The notes under the pieces were generated by a model that ran no database searches, was not told the origin of the DNA, and saw only the letters and a list, made by a program, of their open reading frames with translations. The translations under genes and the position numbers were made by a program. A stretch of DNA of 33,756 bases from an uncultured Eubacteriales bacterium (GTDB lineage: Bacteria > Bacillota > Clostridia > Oscillospirales > Oscillospiraceae). Below, piece after piece: positions 7,244-14,986 of this stretch (positions are counted from its first letter, which is position 1; each line of letters opens with the position of its first letter). The DNA lies in NCBI GenBank assembly GCA_900316335.1, contig ONCN01000004.1, positions 1 through 33,756 of the forward strand, given 5' to 3'.

Positions 7244-8685
7244 ATGGAACAAAGAAAACGTAGATCCTCCCAGAGCCTTCTGGGCTGGCTCATTCCCATT
7301 CTGTCGGTCCTGATCCTGGTCGTCGTTCTCAATCTGGTCAACGAATGGCACTTTGAGATGCGTCTGCTCGACCCGGAAGAGGCCACCATCCAGTGCAAGG
7401 CACCCTATGACGAGCAGGGCGCCGAGTCGCTGCTGGTGGGCCGCCTGTTTATGAAGGACGGATTTGTCCTGCCCGTGCACCAGCAGGGAAAGGTAGACCC
7501 CAACAAGATCGGCGACTACACCGTCACCTACAAGACCAACGTGCTTTGGATGAAGGACGAAAAGACCAAGCTCGTCCACGTGGTCGACACCATCGCCCCC
7601 ACCATCACCCTGGTGCCCGACGAGGCTGAGTATATCCTGCCCGGCACCGAGTATCAGGATCCCGGCTTTACCGCCACCGACAACGTCGACGGCGATCTGA
7701 CGAACTACGTCAAGTCGCACAAAGACGGCAACGTGATCACCTACACCGTGTCTGACAGCGCCGGGCTGTGGTCACGCGCACCATCAACGTGGACGATCCC
7801 ATTGCACCCGTGCTCACCCTGGCAGGGGAGACCAACTATGAGCTTCCCGCCGGCACCGTGTTTGAAGAGCCCGGCTACACCGCCACCGACAACGTAGACG
7901 GCGATCTGACCGCCCGCGTGACCGTCACCGGCGAGGTCAATTCCTTCAAGATCGGGTCGTATGAGCTGACTTACGACGTTGAGGATGCCTATCACAACCA
8001 CGCCACCGCCACCCGTACTGTTGTGGTCAACGCCGTGCGCCAGCCCGACGAGGTCAACCCCGGCGACAAGGTCGTGTATCTCACCTTTGACGACGGCCCC
8101 GGCCAGTACACCGAAGATCTTCTGGCCGTGCTCGACAAGTACAACGTCAAGGTCACCTTCTTCACCTGCGACACCGGCTATGAGGACGTCATCAAAAAAG
8201 AAGCCGAGGCCGGCCACGCCGTTGCCGTCCACTCCGCGTCGCACGACTATGATAAGATCTATGCCAGCGAAGAGGCCTTCTTTGCCGATCTGCAAAAGCA
8301 GAACGACATCATCAAAAACGCGACCGGCTCGTATTCCAACCTGCTGCGCTTCCCCGGCGGCAGCTCCAACACCGTGAGCAACTTCAACCCAGGCATCATG
8401 TCCCGGCTGACCAAAGCGGTGAACGACGCGGGCTTCCAGTACTTTGACTGGAACGTCTCCTCCGGCGACGCCGGCGAGACCACCGACACCGAGCGCGTGT
8501 ATCAAAACATCATCGGCGGCATCCAGGCGAACTCTCCCGGCTACTCCATTGTGCTGCAGCACGACATCAAGGGCTTCTCCGTGGCCGCGGTGGAGAAGGT
8601 CATCCTTTGGGGCCTTGAAAACGGCTACACCTTCCTGCCGCTCGATCTCAACAGCCCCGCCGCCCATCACGGCGTAAACAACTAA
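7244..8685 (+). pseudogene. Polysaccharide deacetylase with Ig-like repeats, frameshifted
   Basis: Reading restored, this is a membrane-anchored cell-surface deacetylase of about 480 residues. Parts in order: a basic N-terminus with one membrane anchor (residues 10-30), two Ig-like repeats of the Cry22Aa/DUF5011 kind (each with GFTATDNVDGDL or GYTATDNVDGDL), then a carbohydrate esterase family 4 domain. All CE4 motifs are present: TFDDGPG, HSASH, RFPGG, FDWNVSSGD and VLQHDI, so the enzyme part should deacetylate peptidoglycan N-acetylglucosamine or a similar polymer. The frame breaks at the GGG of 7763-7765. Adding one G gives SAGAVVTRTINVDD and joins both halves. As written, the first frame runs off into a 217-residue product without the enzyme, and a GTG at 7768 opens the second half without a secretion signal or ribosome binding site. 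Sequencing error, phase variation and real loss are all possible. Confidence 0.85.
7661..7910 (+). repeat. Direct repeat encoding the Ig-like module
   Basis: A 41-base block at 7661-7701 recurs at 7870-7910 with three mismatches; both encode PG(F/Y)TATDNVDGDLT. The offset is 209 bases, one short of 70 codons, which fits a single-base deletion between the copies. Confidence 0.85.
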
Positions 8686-8702
8686 CCCGGCTTCAACGTC
8701 CG

Positions 8703-8734
8703 CCCGGCTCCGATACGGAGCCGGGTCTTTTTTT
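8703..8734 (+). terminator. Terminator after the deacetylase gene
   Basis: Ten-base-pair stem CCCGGCTCCG / CGGAGCCGGG (8703-8725) followed by a seven-T tract. Confidence 0.92.
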
Positions 8735-8786
8735 GCGCATACGCCGCAAAACCCAAGCATAAGCTCGGGCGAAGGGATGTGAGACG

Positions 8787-9188
8787 ATGTATCGTAAGCA
8801 AAAAAGAAGAGGCCGCGGCGCAGGGTGGGGAAGCGCGCTTCTTGCCGGCGCAGGCAGTGTGCTGCTCTCGGCGGCGCTGTGCGCGATCACAGCGATTTTG
8901 GTGTCGCACGGAAGTCTGCCCATCCGGGCCGCGCTCTACGCCGTGCAGGGCATACCGGGACTGTGCGCGTTTGTTGCCTGCCTTATCACCGCCATGCGGG
9001 CAGTGAAACAAAAGCTGTTAAAGGCGCTGCTTTGCTGCGGCGCAGCCGTGCTGCTGCTCTTTGTGCTGGGGCTGCTGCTGCCTGGGCGCGGGCAGGGGAG
9101 CGCAGTGTGGATGCTCATACTGACGCTTCTGCCGGGCCTTTGCGCCGGCATCCTGGGCGCGGCAAGACGCCACCGGGCGCTGCGCTGA
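8787..9188 (+). CDS. Small four-helix membrane protein
   Basis: 133 residues: a short basic N-terminus (KQKRRGRG) and four predicted membrane helices at about 16-40, 46-68, 79-98 and 108-125, ending in a basic tail. Size and topology resemble the TIGR04086 family of small uncharacterised Bacillota membrane proteins, but no diagnostic motif can be pointed to. The ATG is preceded by a weak GAAGGGATGTGAG site. It stands alone between the deacetylase terminator and a long gap. Function is unknown. Confidence 0.7.
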   Translation: MYRKQKRRGRGAGWGSALLAGAGSVLLSAALCAITAILVSHGSLPIRAALYAVQGIPGLCAFVACLITAMRAVKQKLLKALLCCGAAVLLLFVLGLLLPGRGQGSAVWMLILTLLPGLCAGILGAARRHRALR

Positions 9189-9539
9189 GGCTGCTGCACA
9201 CAGCGGCCAATGGGTTGCATATCATAGCATTGTGCGCATTGACAACAGCTTTTCCGCCCCGGCTTTGCCGCGATTTGGCAAGATATGGTAGCCCGGTTGG
9301 GCGCAGGACCCAAAATGTTGTTTTCTGTTCCGTAGTTAACATAAACTAGTAGACATAAAACTTGGCAATAATTCACAAAAATCACAAAAATCCCGAAAAC
9401 CACTTGAATTATAGGCGGTTTTCGATTATATTTACAGGGTAACAATTTGCGCTTTTTCCGGTAAAAATAACGTGACACTACAAATTGTGCCCTGTTTGAT
9501 GATGAACCACAACATTTCGTTTTCACGCAGGGAGGACCT
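9189..9539. other. 351-base gap with one promoter and an inverted repeat
   Basis: No gene was recognised. The first 110 bases are GC-rich like the flanking genes; from about 9310 the sequence turns AT-rich. It holds a tandem TCACAAAAA repeat (about 9373-9390), an 8-bp inverted repeat CGAAAACC/GGTTTTCG (9394-9401 and 9417-9424) and a plus-strand promoter described separately. Short reading frames on the minus strand have no ribosome binding sites and are not credible. Confidence 0.6.
9404..9432 (+). promoter_or_regulatory. Promoter with operator-like inverted repeat
   Basis: TTGAAT (9404-9409), 17-bp spacer, TATATT (9427-9432). The -35 box lies between the arms of the CGAAAACC/GGTTTTCG inverted repeat, so a DNA-binding protein at that repeat would compete with polymerase. 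It would drive the SpoIIM-like gene and xerD. Confidence 0.6.
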
Positions 9540-10043
9540 ATGCATCACGTTGTTTTTGCCGACCATGGCGCGGCTTTGCGCGCGCGCAGAGGCCCGGTTT
9601 TTTTCCTCGCCGTTTCGTGCGGCGCCGTGCTTGGGTGTGCGTGCGCTCTGTGCGCGCCTGCTTCCTGGCCTGTTCGCTCGGCCTTTGAGCTCAGCGCCCG
9701 CTCGGGGCTTCGCATCCTGCTGCCCCTGCTCTTTTTCCCCTGCGCGCTGTATCTTGGCGCACTGCTCTTCGGCTCCGGCTTTGCGGCGGTGCTGCTTGGC
9801 TGCAAGGCCTTTGGGCTCAGCGCCCTGCTTCTGGTACAGCTTCGCTGCGGCGGCCTTTTCGCCGGCGCGCAGACCCTTTTGATGACGCTTCCCTCTCTGG
9901 CCGGCATGCCGGTGTGGATCCTTACGCTCTGCGTTTTAGACGACGGGGCGCAATCATCCGGGTATCGCGCCGCGGCGCTGGCTCTCAATATTCTCATGCT
10001 CGCCCTGTTTCTTGCAGCCGGCTTTCTCCGGCTTTTGGGGTGA
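9540..10043 (+). CDS. SpoIIM-like membrane protein (tentative)
   Basis: 167 residues with about five hydrophobic segments and few charges. In the middle a glycine-rich GFAAVLLGCKAFGLSALLLV segment is followed by a short hydrophilic loop and the hydrophobic stretch LLMTLPSLAGMPVWILTL. This order resembles SpoIIM, a subunit of the engulfment peptidoglycan-hydrolase complex, and B. subtilis places spoIIM close upstream of the xerD gene ripX, as here. It is shorter than SpoIIM (about 210) and no single motif is decisive, so the name is an inference from pattern and neighbourhood. GGGAGGA lies six bases before the ATG. The next gene begins 23 bases downstream, probably cotranscribed. Confidence 0.7.
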   Translation: MHHVVFADHGAALRARRGPVFFLAVSCGAVLGCACALCAPASWPVRSAFELSARSGLRILLPLLFFPCALYLGALLFGSGFAAVLLGCKAFGLSALLLVQLRCGGLFAGAQTLLMTLPSLAGMPVWILTLCVLDDGAQSSGYRAAALALNILMLALFLAAGFLRLLG

Positions 10044-10066
10044 GACGCGATGGTAGGTTGGATACT

Positions 10067-10951
10067 ATGCTTGACTGCTTGGATGAATATGAACAATACT
10101 TACTGAATATCAAAAAGGCCTCTGCCAACACAGTCAGTTCCTACATGCGGGATATCCGCCAGTTCCGGGACTATGTGGCGGAGCTTTTGGACGTGGAGCT
10201 GCCCGAGGTCTCCAAGGATCAGATCTCGGTCTATCTGGCCTACCTCACCAACCACGGCAAATCTCCCGCCACGGTGACAAGAAGCCTTGCCTCGCTGAAG
10301 GGGTTTTACGGCTATCTGATGTCTGAAGGTCTGGTGCAGCAAAACCCCGCCAAGGGTATCACGGTGGTCAAGGCGGAAAAGAAGCTGCCGCAGATCCTCA
10401 CCGGCAAAGAGGTCGAGCTGCTGCTTGAGCAGCCCCAGTGCACCGATATGAAGGGCTACCGCGACAAGGCCATGCTGGAGCTTTTGTATGCCACCGGCAT
10501 CCGCGTGAGCGAGCTGATCAGCCTGGACGTGGACGACGTCAATCTCCCCGCGGGTTTTATCCGCTGCGAGGGCTCGGGCCGCAGCCGCACGATCCCCATG
10601 TACCCGGCCGCGGTCAAGGCGCTGCAAACCTATATGCACGAGATCCGTCCGAACATGGTGGCCGACCCTGCTGAGAGCGCGCTGTTTGTCAACCTCTCCG
10701 GCGAGCGGATGTCCCGGCAGGGCTTCTGGAAGATCATCAAGCACTATCAGCAGACCGCCCACATCGAAAAGGATATCACGCCCCACACCCTGCGACACAG
10801 CTTTGCCGCCCACCTTTTGGAAAACGGCGCGGATCTGCGCTCGATCCAGGAAATGCTGGGCCACAGCGATATCTCCTCCACACAGATCTACACCCAGATC
10901 GTAAAGCAGAACCTCAAGTCTGTATACAACCGCTTCCATCCCAAGGCATAA
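10067..10951 (+). CDS. xerD: XerD-like site-specific tyrosine recombinase
   Basis: Cytoplasmic recombinase of 294 residues, the normal XerD length, that resolves chromosome dimers at dif together with a partner and FtsK. An N-terminal SAM-like domain (LDEYEQYLLNIKKASANTV, 5-23) precedes the catalytic domain with R146 (ATGIRVSEL), H240 and R243 (HTLRHSF), H266 (LGHSD) and nucleophile Y275 (STQIYTQ). The hairpin lysine expected in GKGxKxR is replaced by serine 170 (CEGSGRSRTIP), an oddity. ATG 10067 is chosen because it gives the family N-terminus; TTG 10058 in frame is possible. The ribosome binding site is weak, consistent with coupling to the preceding gene. ftsK is present upstream in the window. 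Confidence 0.9.
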   Translation: MLDCLDEYEQYLLNIKKASANTVSSYMRDIRQFRDYVAELLDVELPEVSKDQISVYLAYLTNHGKSPATVTRSLASLKGFYGYLMSEGLVQQNPAKGITVVKAEKKLPQILTGKEVELLLEQPQCTDMKGYRDKAMLELLYATGIRVSELISLDVDDVNLPAGFIRCEGSGRSRTIPMYPAAVKALQTYMHEIRPNMVADPAESALFVNLSGERMSRQGFWKIIKHYQQTAHIEKDITPHTLRHSFAAHLLENGADLRSIQEMLGHSDISSTQIYTQIVKQNLKSVYNRFHPKA

Positions 10952-10996
10952 TCCGGATCGCAGATTGTACGATGTTCTGAACCCATGAATGTATGG

Positions 10997-11023
10997 CCGG
11001 GCATTGCAAAATGCCCGGTTTTC
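10997..11023 (+). terminator. Terminator after xerD
   Basis: Nine-base-pair stem CCGGGCATT / AATGCCCGG (10997-11005, 11010-11018) followed by TTTTC. Confidence 0.85.
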
Positions 11024-11034
11024 ATATGTTACCA

Positions 11035-11063
11035 TTGCATTTACGTTACACTTATGATATAAT
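11035..11063 (+). promoter_or_regulatory. Promoter of the CapD-like gene
   Basis: TTGCAT (11035-11040), 17-bp spacer and perfect TATAAT (11058-11063), directly after the xerD terminator and about 50 bases before the next start codon. Confidence 0.75.
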
Positions 11064-11115
11064 CCACTAAAGAGACAGATACTTCGGAATACATCAGAAA
11101 GAGACTTCTGCGCCA

Positions 11116-12993
11116 ATGAAACGTCTATTTTCCAATATTTCCCGGCAAAAGGCCTTCCGGATCGGGTTTTTGATGGCGCTCGACGCGCTTTTGATCAACG
11201 CGACCTCGATTTTGGCCATTTTGCTGCAGGAAAATCTGAGCTGGACCAAAATGATGTGGCAGCCCTATATGCACATCCTGGTCCCATACTCGGTGATCAG
11301 CACAATCGTGATCATCGGCATATTCGTCCCCTTCAAGCTATACAACAGCCTGTGGGAATTTGCCGGCGTGGATGAGCTGTTCCACATTGTTGTGGCAGGC
11401 GCCATTGTCAGCATCTTGAAGTTCATCGTCAACTCCATCCCCGGCATCCCGCATTTCCAGGTCAGCTATCCTGTGATCAGCGGTCTTCTGCTTGTGGGTG
11501 CGATTGGCTTGTCCCGCATGGCCTATCGTGTGGCGCGCACGCTGCTTCGCCCTAGCTCTCAACCCGGCAAGGTGCGCACGCTGCTCGTCGGGGCAGGAAA
11601 GGCAGGCGCCATGGCCCTGCGGGAGCTGCAAACCAGCGAGCGCTCGCTCAACGACGTGGTCTGCATTGTAGACGACGACTTTACCAAGCGCGGCAGCTTC
11701 TTGCGCAACATCAAAATCTGCGGCGCCTGCTCGGATATCCCCGCCATCGTCAAGCAGTATAAGATCGACGAAATCATCCTCGCCATTCCCACCGCTACAC
11801 CCGAGCAGCGGCGGCGCATCGTGAGCATCTGCCAGCAGACCCGGTGCCGGCTCAAGACCCTGCCGGGCCTGTTCCAGCTTGCAAACGGCGATATCTCCGT
11901 GCAGAAGATCCGCAGCGTGGACGTGCTCGACCTTTTGGGCCGCGACAGCGTTAAGGTCGATCTGACTGAGATCGCCGCCTACGTCAAGGGCAAGACCGTT
12001 CTGGTCACCGGCGGCGGCGGATCCATCGGCAGCGAGCTGTGCCGCCAGATCGCCAAGCAGGATCCCAAGCGGCTGATCATCTTTGATATCTACGAAAACA
12101 ACGCCTACGACATCCAGCAGGAGCTGGTACGGTCCATGCCGGAGCTGACCCTGGACGTGATCATCGGCTCTGTGCGCGACCGGCCGAAGGTGGAAGAGCT
12201 CTTCTCCGTCTACCAGCCGGATCTTGTCTTCCATGCCGCGGCCCACAAGCACGTGCCGCTGATGGAGAGCAGCCCCAACGAGGCCATCAAAAACAACGTC
12301 TTCGGCACCTACAACGTCGCCTCGGCCGCAGACCGGTTCGGAGCCGAGCGCTTTGTTCTGATCTCCACGGATAAGGCGGTCAACCCCACCAATATCATGG
12401 GCGCCTCCAAGCGGATCTGCGAAATGATCGTCCAGTCCATGTCCACGCGCTCCGCAACCAAGTTTGTCGCCGTGCGCTTTGGCAACGTGCTGGGCTCCAA
12501 CGGCAGCGTCATCCCGCTGTTTAAAAAGCAGATCGCTGACGGCGGCCCTGTCACCGTCACCCACCGGGACGTGATCCGCTACTTTATGACCATCCCCGAG
12601 GCGGTGTCGCTGGTTTTGCAGGCTGCGGCTTTCGCCAGCCGCGGCGAAATCTTCGTGCTCGACATGGGCGAGCCCGTCCGCATCGACGATCTGGCCCGCA
12701 ATATGATCCGCCTGTCCGGGTTTGAACCGGACGTGGACATCAAAATCGTCTATACCGGTCTTCGTCCCGGCGAAAAGCTCTATGAAGAGATGCTGATGAA
12801 GGAAGAGGGCCTTCGCACCACGCAAAACGAGCTGATCCACATCGGCAAGCCGCTGGATATCGACGCTGTCGCCTTTGACGCGCAGCTCAAGTCTTTGTAT
12901 GCCGCGTGCAAAAACAACAGCCCCCGCATCTGCACGCTCGTGGCCGAGATTGTGCCGACCTATCACCCCAGCGCAGAAAAAGTCTCCGTGTAA
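11116..12993 (+). CDS. CapD/FlaA1-type membrane UDP-sugar 4,6-dehydratase
   Basis: 625 residues. Four N-terminal membrane helices (about 15-130) are followed by a first nucleotide-binding domain with VGAGKAGAMALREL (about 158-171), then the catalytic short-chain dehydrogenase domain: TGGGGSIG at 298-305 for NAD(P), AHKHVPLME, STDKAVNPTN from 417, and the catalytic pair M428/K432 (MGASK). Methionine in place of the usual YxxxK tyrosine is normal for the PglF/WbpM/CapD branch, which converts UDP-GlcNAc to the 4-keto-6-deoxy sugar for capsule, glycan or protein glycosylation. No other glycan genes flank it, so the product is unknown. The ATG has only a weak purine-rich site (AGAAAGAGA) upstream. 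Confidence 0.92.
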   Translation: MKRLFSNISRQKAFRIGFLMALDALLINATSILAILLQENLSWTKMMWQPYMHILVPYSVISTIVIIGIFVPFKLYNSLWEFAGVDELFHIVVAGAIVSILKFIVNSIPGIPHFQVSYPVISGLLLVGAIGLSRMAYRVARTLLRPSSQPGKVRTLLVGAGKAGAMALRELQTSERSLNDVVCIVDDDFTKRGSFLRNIKICGACSDIPAIVKQYKIDEIILAIPTATPEQRRRIVSICQQTRCRLKTLPGLFQLANGDISVQKIRSVDVLDLLGRDSVKVDLTEIAAYVKGKTVLVTGGGGSIGSELCRQIAKQDPKRLIIFDIYENNAYDIQQELVRSMPELTLDVIIGSVRDRPKVEELFSVYQPDLVFHAAAHKHVPLMESSPNEAIKNNVFGTYNVASAADRFGAERFVLISTDKAVNPTNIMGASKRICEMIVQSMSTRSATKFVAVRFGNVLGSNGSVIPLFKKQIADGGPVTVTHRDVIRYFMTIPEAVSLVLQAAAFASRGEIFVLDMGEPVRIDDLARNMIRLSGFEPDVDIKIVYTGLRPGEKLYEEMLMKEEGLRTTQNELIHIGKPLDIDAVAFDAQLKSLYAACKNNSPRICTLVAEIVPTYHPSAEKVSV

Positions 12994-12998
12994 TCCCG

Positions 12999-13038
12999 CA
13001 GCCAAGGGAACCGGCGTTGCCGGCCCTTGGCTGTTTTT
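12999..13038. terminator. Bidirectional terminator between capD-like gene and cotJC
   Basis: Ten-base-pair stem CAGCCAAGGG / CCCTTGGCTG (12999-13008, 13024-13033) with T residues after it on the plus strand. It sits between two convergent genes; the plus-strand tract TTTTT is stronger than the minus-strand one. Confidence 0.82.
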
Positions 13039-13040
13039 CG

Positions 13041-13637
13041 TTACCGGTCGAAGGCGGGGTTCATGGCGTAGACGTTCTTTTGATTCAGCCGCTCGCGCAG
13101 GTTCTGGATGGCCTCGCCGAAGCGCTGGAAGTGTACGATCTCCCGCTCGCGGAGGAACTTGATCACGTCGTTTACGTCCGGGTCGTCCGAAAGCCGGAGA
13201 ATGTTGTCATAGGTGACTCTGGCCTTCTGCTCGGCGGCCAGATCCTCGGTCAGATCGGCTATGGGATCGCCCTTGACGGCGATCGACGCCGCGCTGAACG
13301 GGAAGCCCGAGGCCGCCGTGGGATAGACCCCCGCCGTGTGATCCACAAAATACTGCGCAAACCCCGGCGTCTGGATCTGCTCGTCCGAAAGCTTCCGCGT
13401 GAGCTGATGAATGATCGCGCCGACCATTTCAAGATGCCCGAGTTCCTCGCTTCCGATGTCGGTTAACAGCCCCTGCAGCTCGGGGAAGGGCATGGAGTAG
13501 CGCTGGCTGAGATACCGCAGCGACGCGCCGAGCTCGCCGTCGGGGCCGCCGTACTGACTGATGATGATCGAGGCGAGCTTCGGGTTCGGGTTTGCGATCT
13601 TCACCGGGTACTGGAGCTTCTTTTCATATACAAACAT
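13041..13637 (-). CDS. cotJC: Spore coat protein CotJC, manganese-catalase family
   Basis: 198 residues with the ferritin-like four-helix fold of manganese catalases. Metal ligands are visible in SEELGHLEM (ExxH), in AAEQKARVTYDNI and in REREIVHFQRF (E and H). CotJC is a mother-cell protein incorporated into the inner spore coat, with possible peroxide-removing activity. It starts three bases after the cotJAB stop codon with GGAGGA inside the end of that gene, so both are read from one mRNA and probably translationally coupled. Length matches the family; no defects seen. Confidence 0.95.
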   Translation of the reverse strand: MFVYEKKLQYPVKIANPNPKLASIIISQYGGPDGELGASLRYLSQRYSMPFPELQGLLTDIGSEELGHLEMVGAIIHQLTRKLSDEQIQTPGFAQYFVDHTAGVYPTAASGFPFSAASIAVKGDPIADLTEDLAAEQKARVTYDNILRLSDDPDVNDVIKFLREREIVHFQRFGEAIQNLRERLNQKNVYAMNPAFDR

Positions 13638-13640
13638 GGC

Positions 13641-14072
13641 TCAATCCTCCTGCTTATATTCCCAGGGCCAGGGGCCTTGGGTCCAGGTATAGCGTCCGCT
13701 CTGGGCGGCGTCCTTCTGGCACAGGGGGCCATAGGTCTGCTCATAGCGCGCATAGCCGGTTTTGTAGAGCTCCGCATATTCCCGGAAGAGCTCGGTTGCC
13801 TGGGTATCCTCCGGATGGGTGTCCAGATATAATCCAAGCTCTGCAATGGCAAAGTGGAGCGCCTGCAGCTCGTGCATGGGGGTGTCGGGCTTCTCATCCC
13901 GGTTCACCATGCCCAGAAAGGGCAGATCCAGACCCGGAAACAGCGTGCCGCGCACAAGACCCGTCTTTGCGCCGTAGGTGTTAGGGTCATACTGCTGAAA
14001 GGGAACGTAGGGGTTTGCCAATGGCGCCGCGGCGGGCAAAATCCCGCAGCCGGGCCGAAGCTGTTCCTGCAT
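13641..14072 (-). CDS. Fused CotJA-CotJB spore coat protein
   Basis: 143 residues combining two coat proteins that are usually separate genes. Residues about 1-60 are CotJA (ANPYVPFQQYDPNTYG, RGTLFPGLDLPF), and from about 65 onward CotJB (HELQALHFAIAELGLYLDTH, YEQTYGPL, and the typical WTQGPWPWEY end). No stop or restart lies between them. Start at ATG 14072 is set by GGGAGG ten bases upstream. Both proteins are assembled into the coat with CotJC in the mother cell. Because the junction is in frame and both halves are complete, this looks like a genuine fusion rather than an artefact. First gene of the operon with cotJC. Confidence 0.9.
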   Translation of the reverse strand: MQEQLRPGCGILPAAAPLANPYVPFQQYDPNTYGAKTGLVRGTLFPGLDLPFLGMVNRDEKPDTPMHELQALHFAIAELGLYLDTHPEDTQATELFREYAELYKTGYARYEQTYGPLCQKDAAQSGRYTWTQGPWPWEYKQED

Positions 14073-14127
14073 AGATGAAAACCTCCCGGTTTGAAGTGAA
14101 GGCTGCACGCTTCGCCGCCTTCCTGCA

Positions 14128-14156
14128 CATTCTATGCCGCTTCGCCGCAAGGTGAC
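14128..14156 (-). promoter_or_regulatory. Candidate mother-cell sporulation promoter of cotJ
   Basis: On the minus strand CATAGAATG (14136-14128) resembles the SigE/SigK -10 element (CATACAnT or CATAnnnTA), with GTCACC (14156-14151) 14 bases upstream, acceptable for the short SigK -35 (AC). Known cotJ operons are SigE-dependent. The match is partial and the sigma factor cannot be fixed from sequence. Confidence 0.4.
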
Positions 14157-14165
14157 ACAAAGCCG

Positions 14166-14193
14166 TTGAAAATCTGGCAGATTGTGGTATAAT
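14166..14193 (+). promoter_or_regulatory. Sigma-A-like promoter of cwlD-radA
   Basis: TTGAAA (14166-14171), 16-bp spacer, perfect TATAAT (14188-14193), about 50 bases before the cwlD start. It would give vegetative expression, needed for radA. Confidence 0.7.
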
Positions 14194-14246
14194 GAAACAA
14201 GCATACCCCCCGCCGCGGGCGCATAGGCTCGGGTGAGGTGATATGC

Positions 14247-14966
14247 TTGTCATTCTGGAAACGATATTATCCGGTCTACGCCCTGGTCATCGCCGGGGTG
14301 ATCACTGCCGCGCTTTTAGCCGACCGTGCGGTGGACTTTGCCGCCCAGGTCATGGCCCAGAGCCGGAGCGCGCCGCTCGTTTTGGTACTAGATCCCGGCC
14401 ACGGGGGAGAGGACGGCGGCGCAGCCGTGCAGAATCTGACCGAGGCGGAGCTCAATTTGCAGATCGGCCTTCGCCTGCGGGATCTTTGCCGCCTGTGCGG
14501 GATCCCGGTCGTCATGACCCGGCAGGAGGATCGCGCCATCTACAGCCCCGAGGCGCAGACGATCTCGGAAAAGAAGGTCTCCGATCTCAAAAACCGGGTG
14601 AAGCTGGTCGCAGATACCCCCGGCGCGGTACTTTTGAGCATCCACCAAAATATGTACGAGGCGTCAAAGTATCGCGGCGCACAGGTGTTTTTTGCCCCGA
14701 CCGAGGGCAGCCGGGAGCTGGCGGAGCTGATCCAGGGCGCCGTGATCGGCCAGCTTCAGCCGGAAAACCACCGGGCTGTCAAGCCCGCCGGGAGCGTGTA
14801 CCTGCTGCAGCACATTCGCTGCGCGGGCGTTCTGGTGGAATGTGGGTTCCTCTCCAACCCGGAGGAGCGGACCCTTCTGACCCAGGCAGATTATCAGAAA
14901 AAGCTTGCCTGCGCGATTTTGTCCGGCGTGACCGGATACCTGCGGCTTTCGCCGGAGGAAGCATAG
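14247..14966 (+). CDS. cwlD: CwlD-type N-acetylmuramoyl-L-alanine amidase
   Basis: Amidase_3 enzyme with one N-terminal membrane/export segment (YPVYALVIAGVITAALLA). Zinc ligands are visible in LDPGHGGEDGG (histidine), in the following NLTEAELNL glutamate, in SIHQN (histidine) and in the catalytic LVECGFLSN glutamate. CwlD cleaves stem peptides from muramic acid so that muramic-delta-lactam can form in the spore cortex; size (about 239 residues) fits. There is no ATG: TTG 14247 is preferred because GAGGTG lies six bases upstream, while GTG 14238 is in frame but too close to its purine tract. It is followed after 20 bases by radA. An ordinary cell-separation amidase is the alternative. Confidence 0.85.
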   Translation: MSFWKRYYPVYALVIAGVITAALLADRAVDFAAQVMAQSRSAPLVLVLDPGHGGEDGGAAVQNLTEAELNLQIGLRLRDLCRLCGIPVVMTRQEDRAIYSPEAQTISEKKVSDLKNRVKLVADTPGAVLLSIHQNMYEASKYRGAQVFFAPTEGSRELAELIQGAVIGQLQPENHRAVKPAGSVYLLQHIRCAGVLVECGFLSNPEERTLLTQADYQKKLACAILSGVTGYLRLSPEEA

Positions 14967-14986
14967 AAAGAAAAGGAGCCGTCGAT

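Noticed and set aside
10058-10106. Short peptide beginning ATGGTAGG at 10050 upstream of xerD
   Set aside because: 18 codons only, overlaps the xerD start in another frame, no conservation evidence; treated as chance.
11338-13005. 555-codon minus-strand open frame opposite the CapD-like gene
   Set aside because: Antisense shadow of a certain gene; its end overlaps the terminator and it has no recognisable domain.
14243-14986. Open frame that would extend radA upstream by about 248 codons
   Set aside because: It overlaps cwlD in another frame, has low-complexity Arg/Gly/Pro composition, and radA has a proper start with AAGGAG at 14987 giving the family N-terminus.
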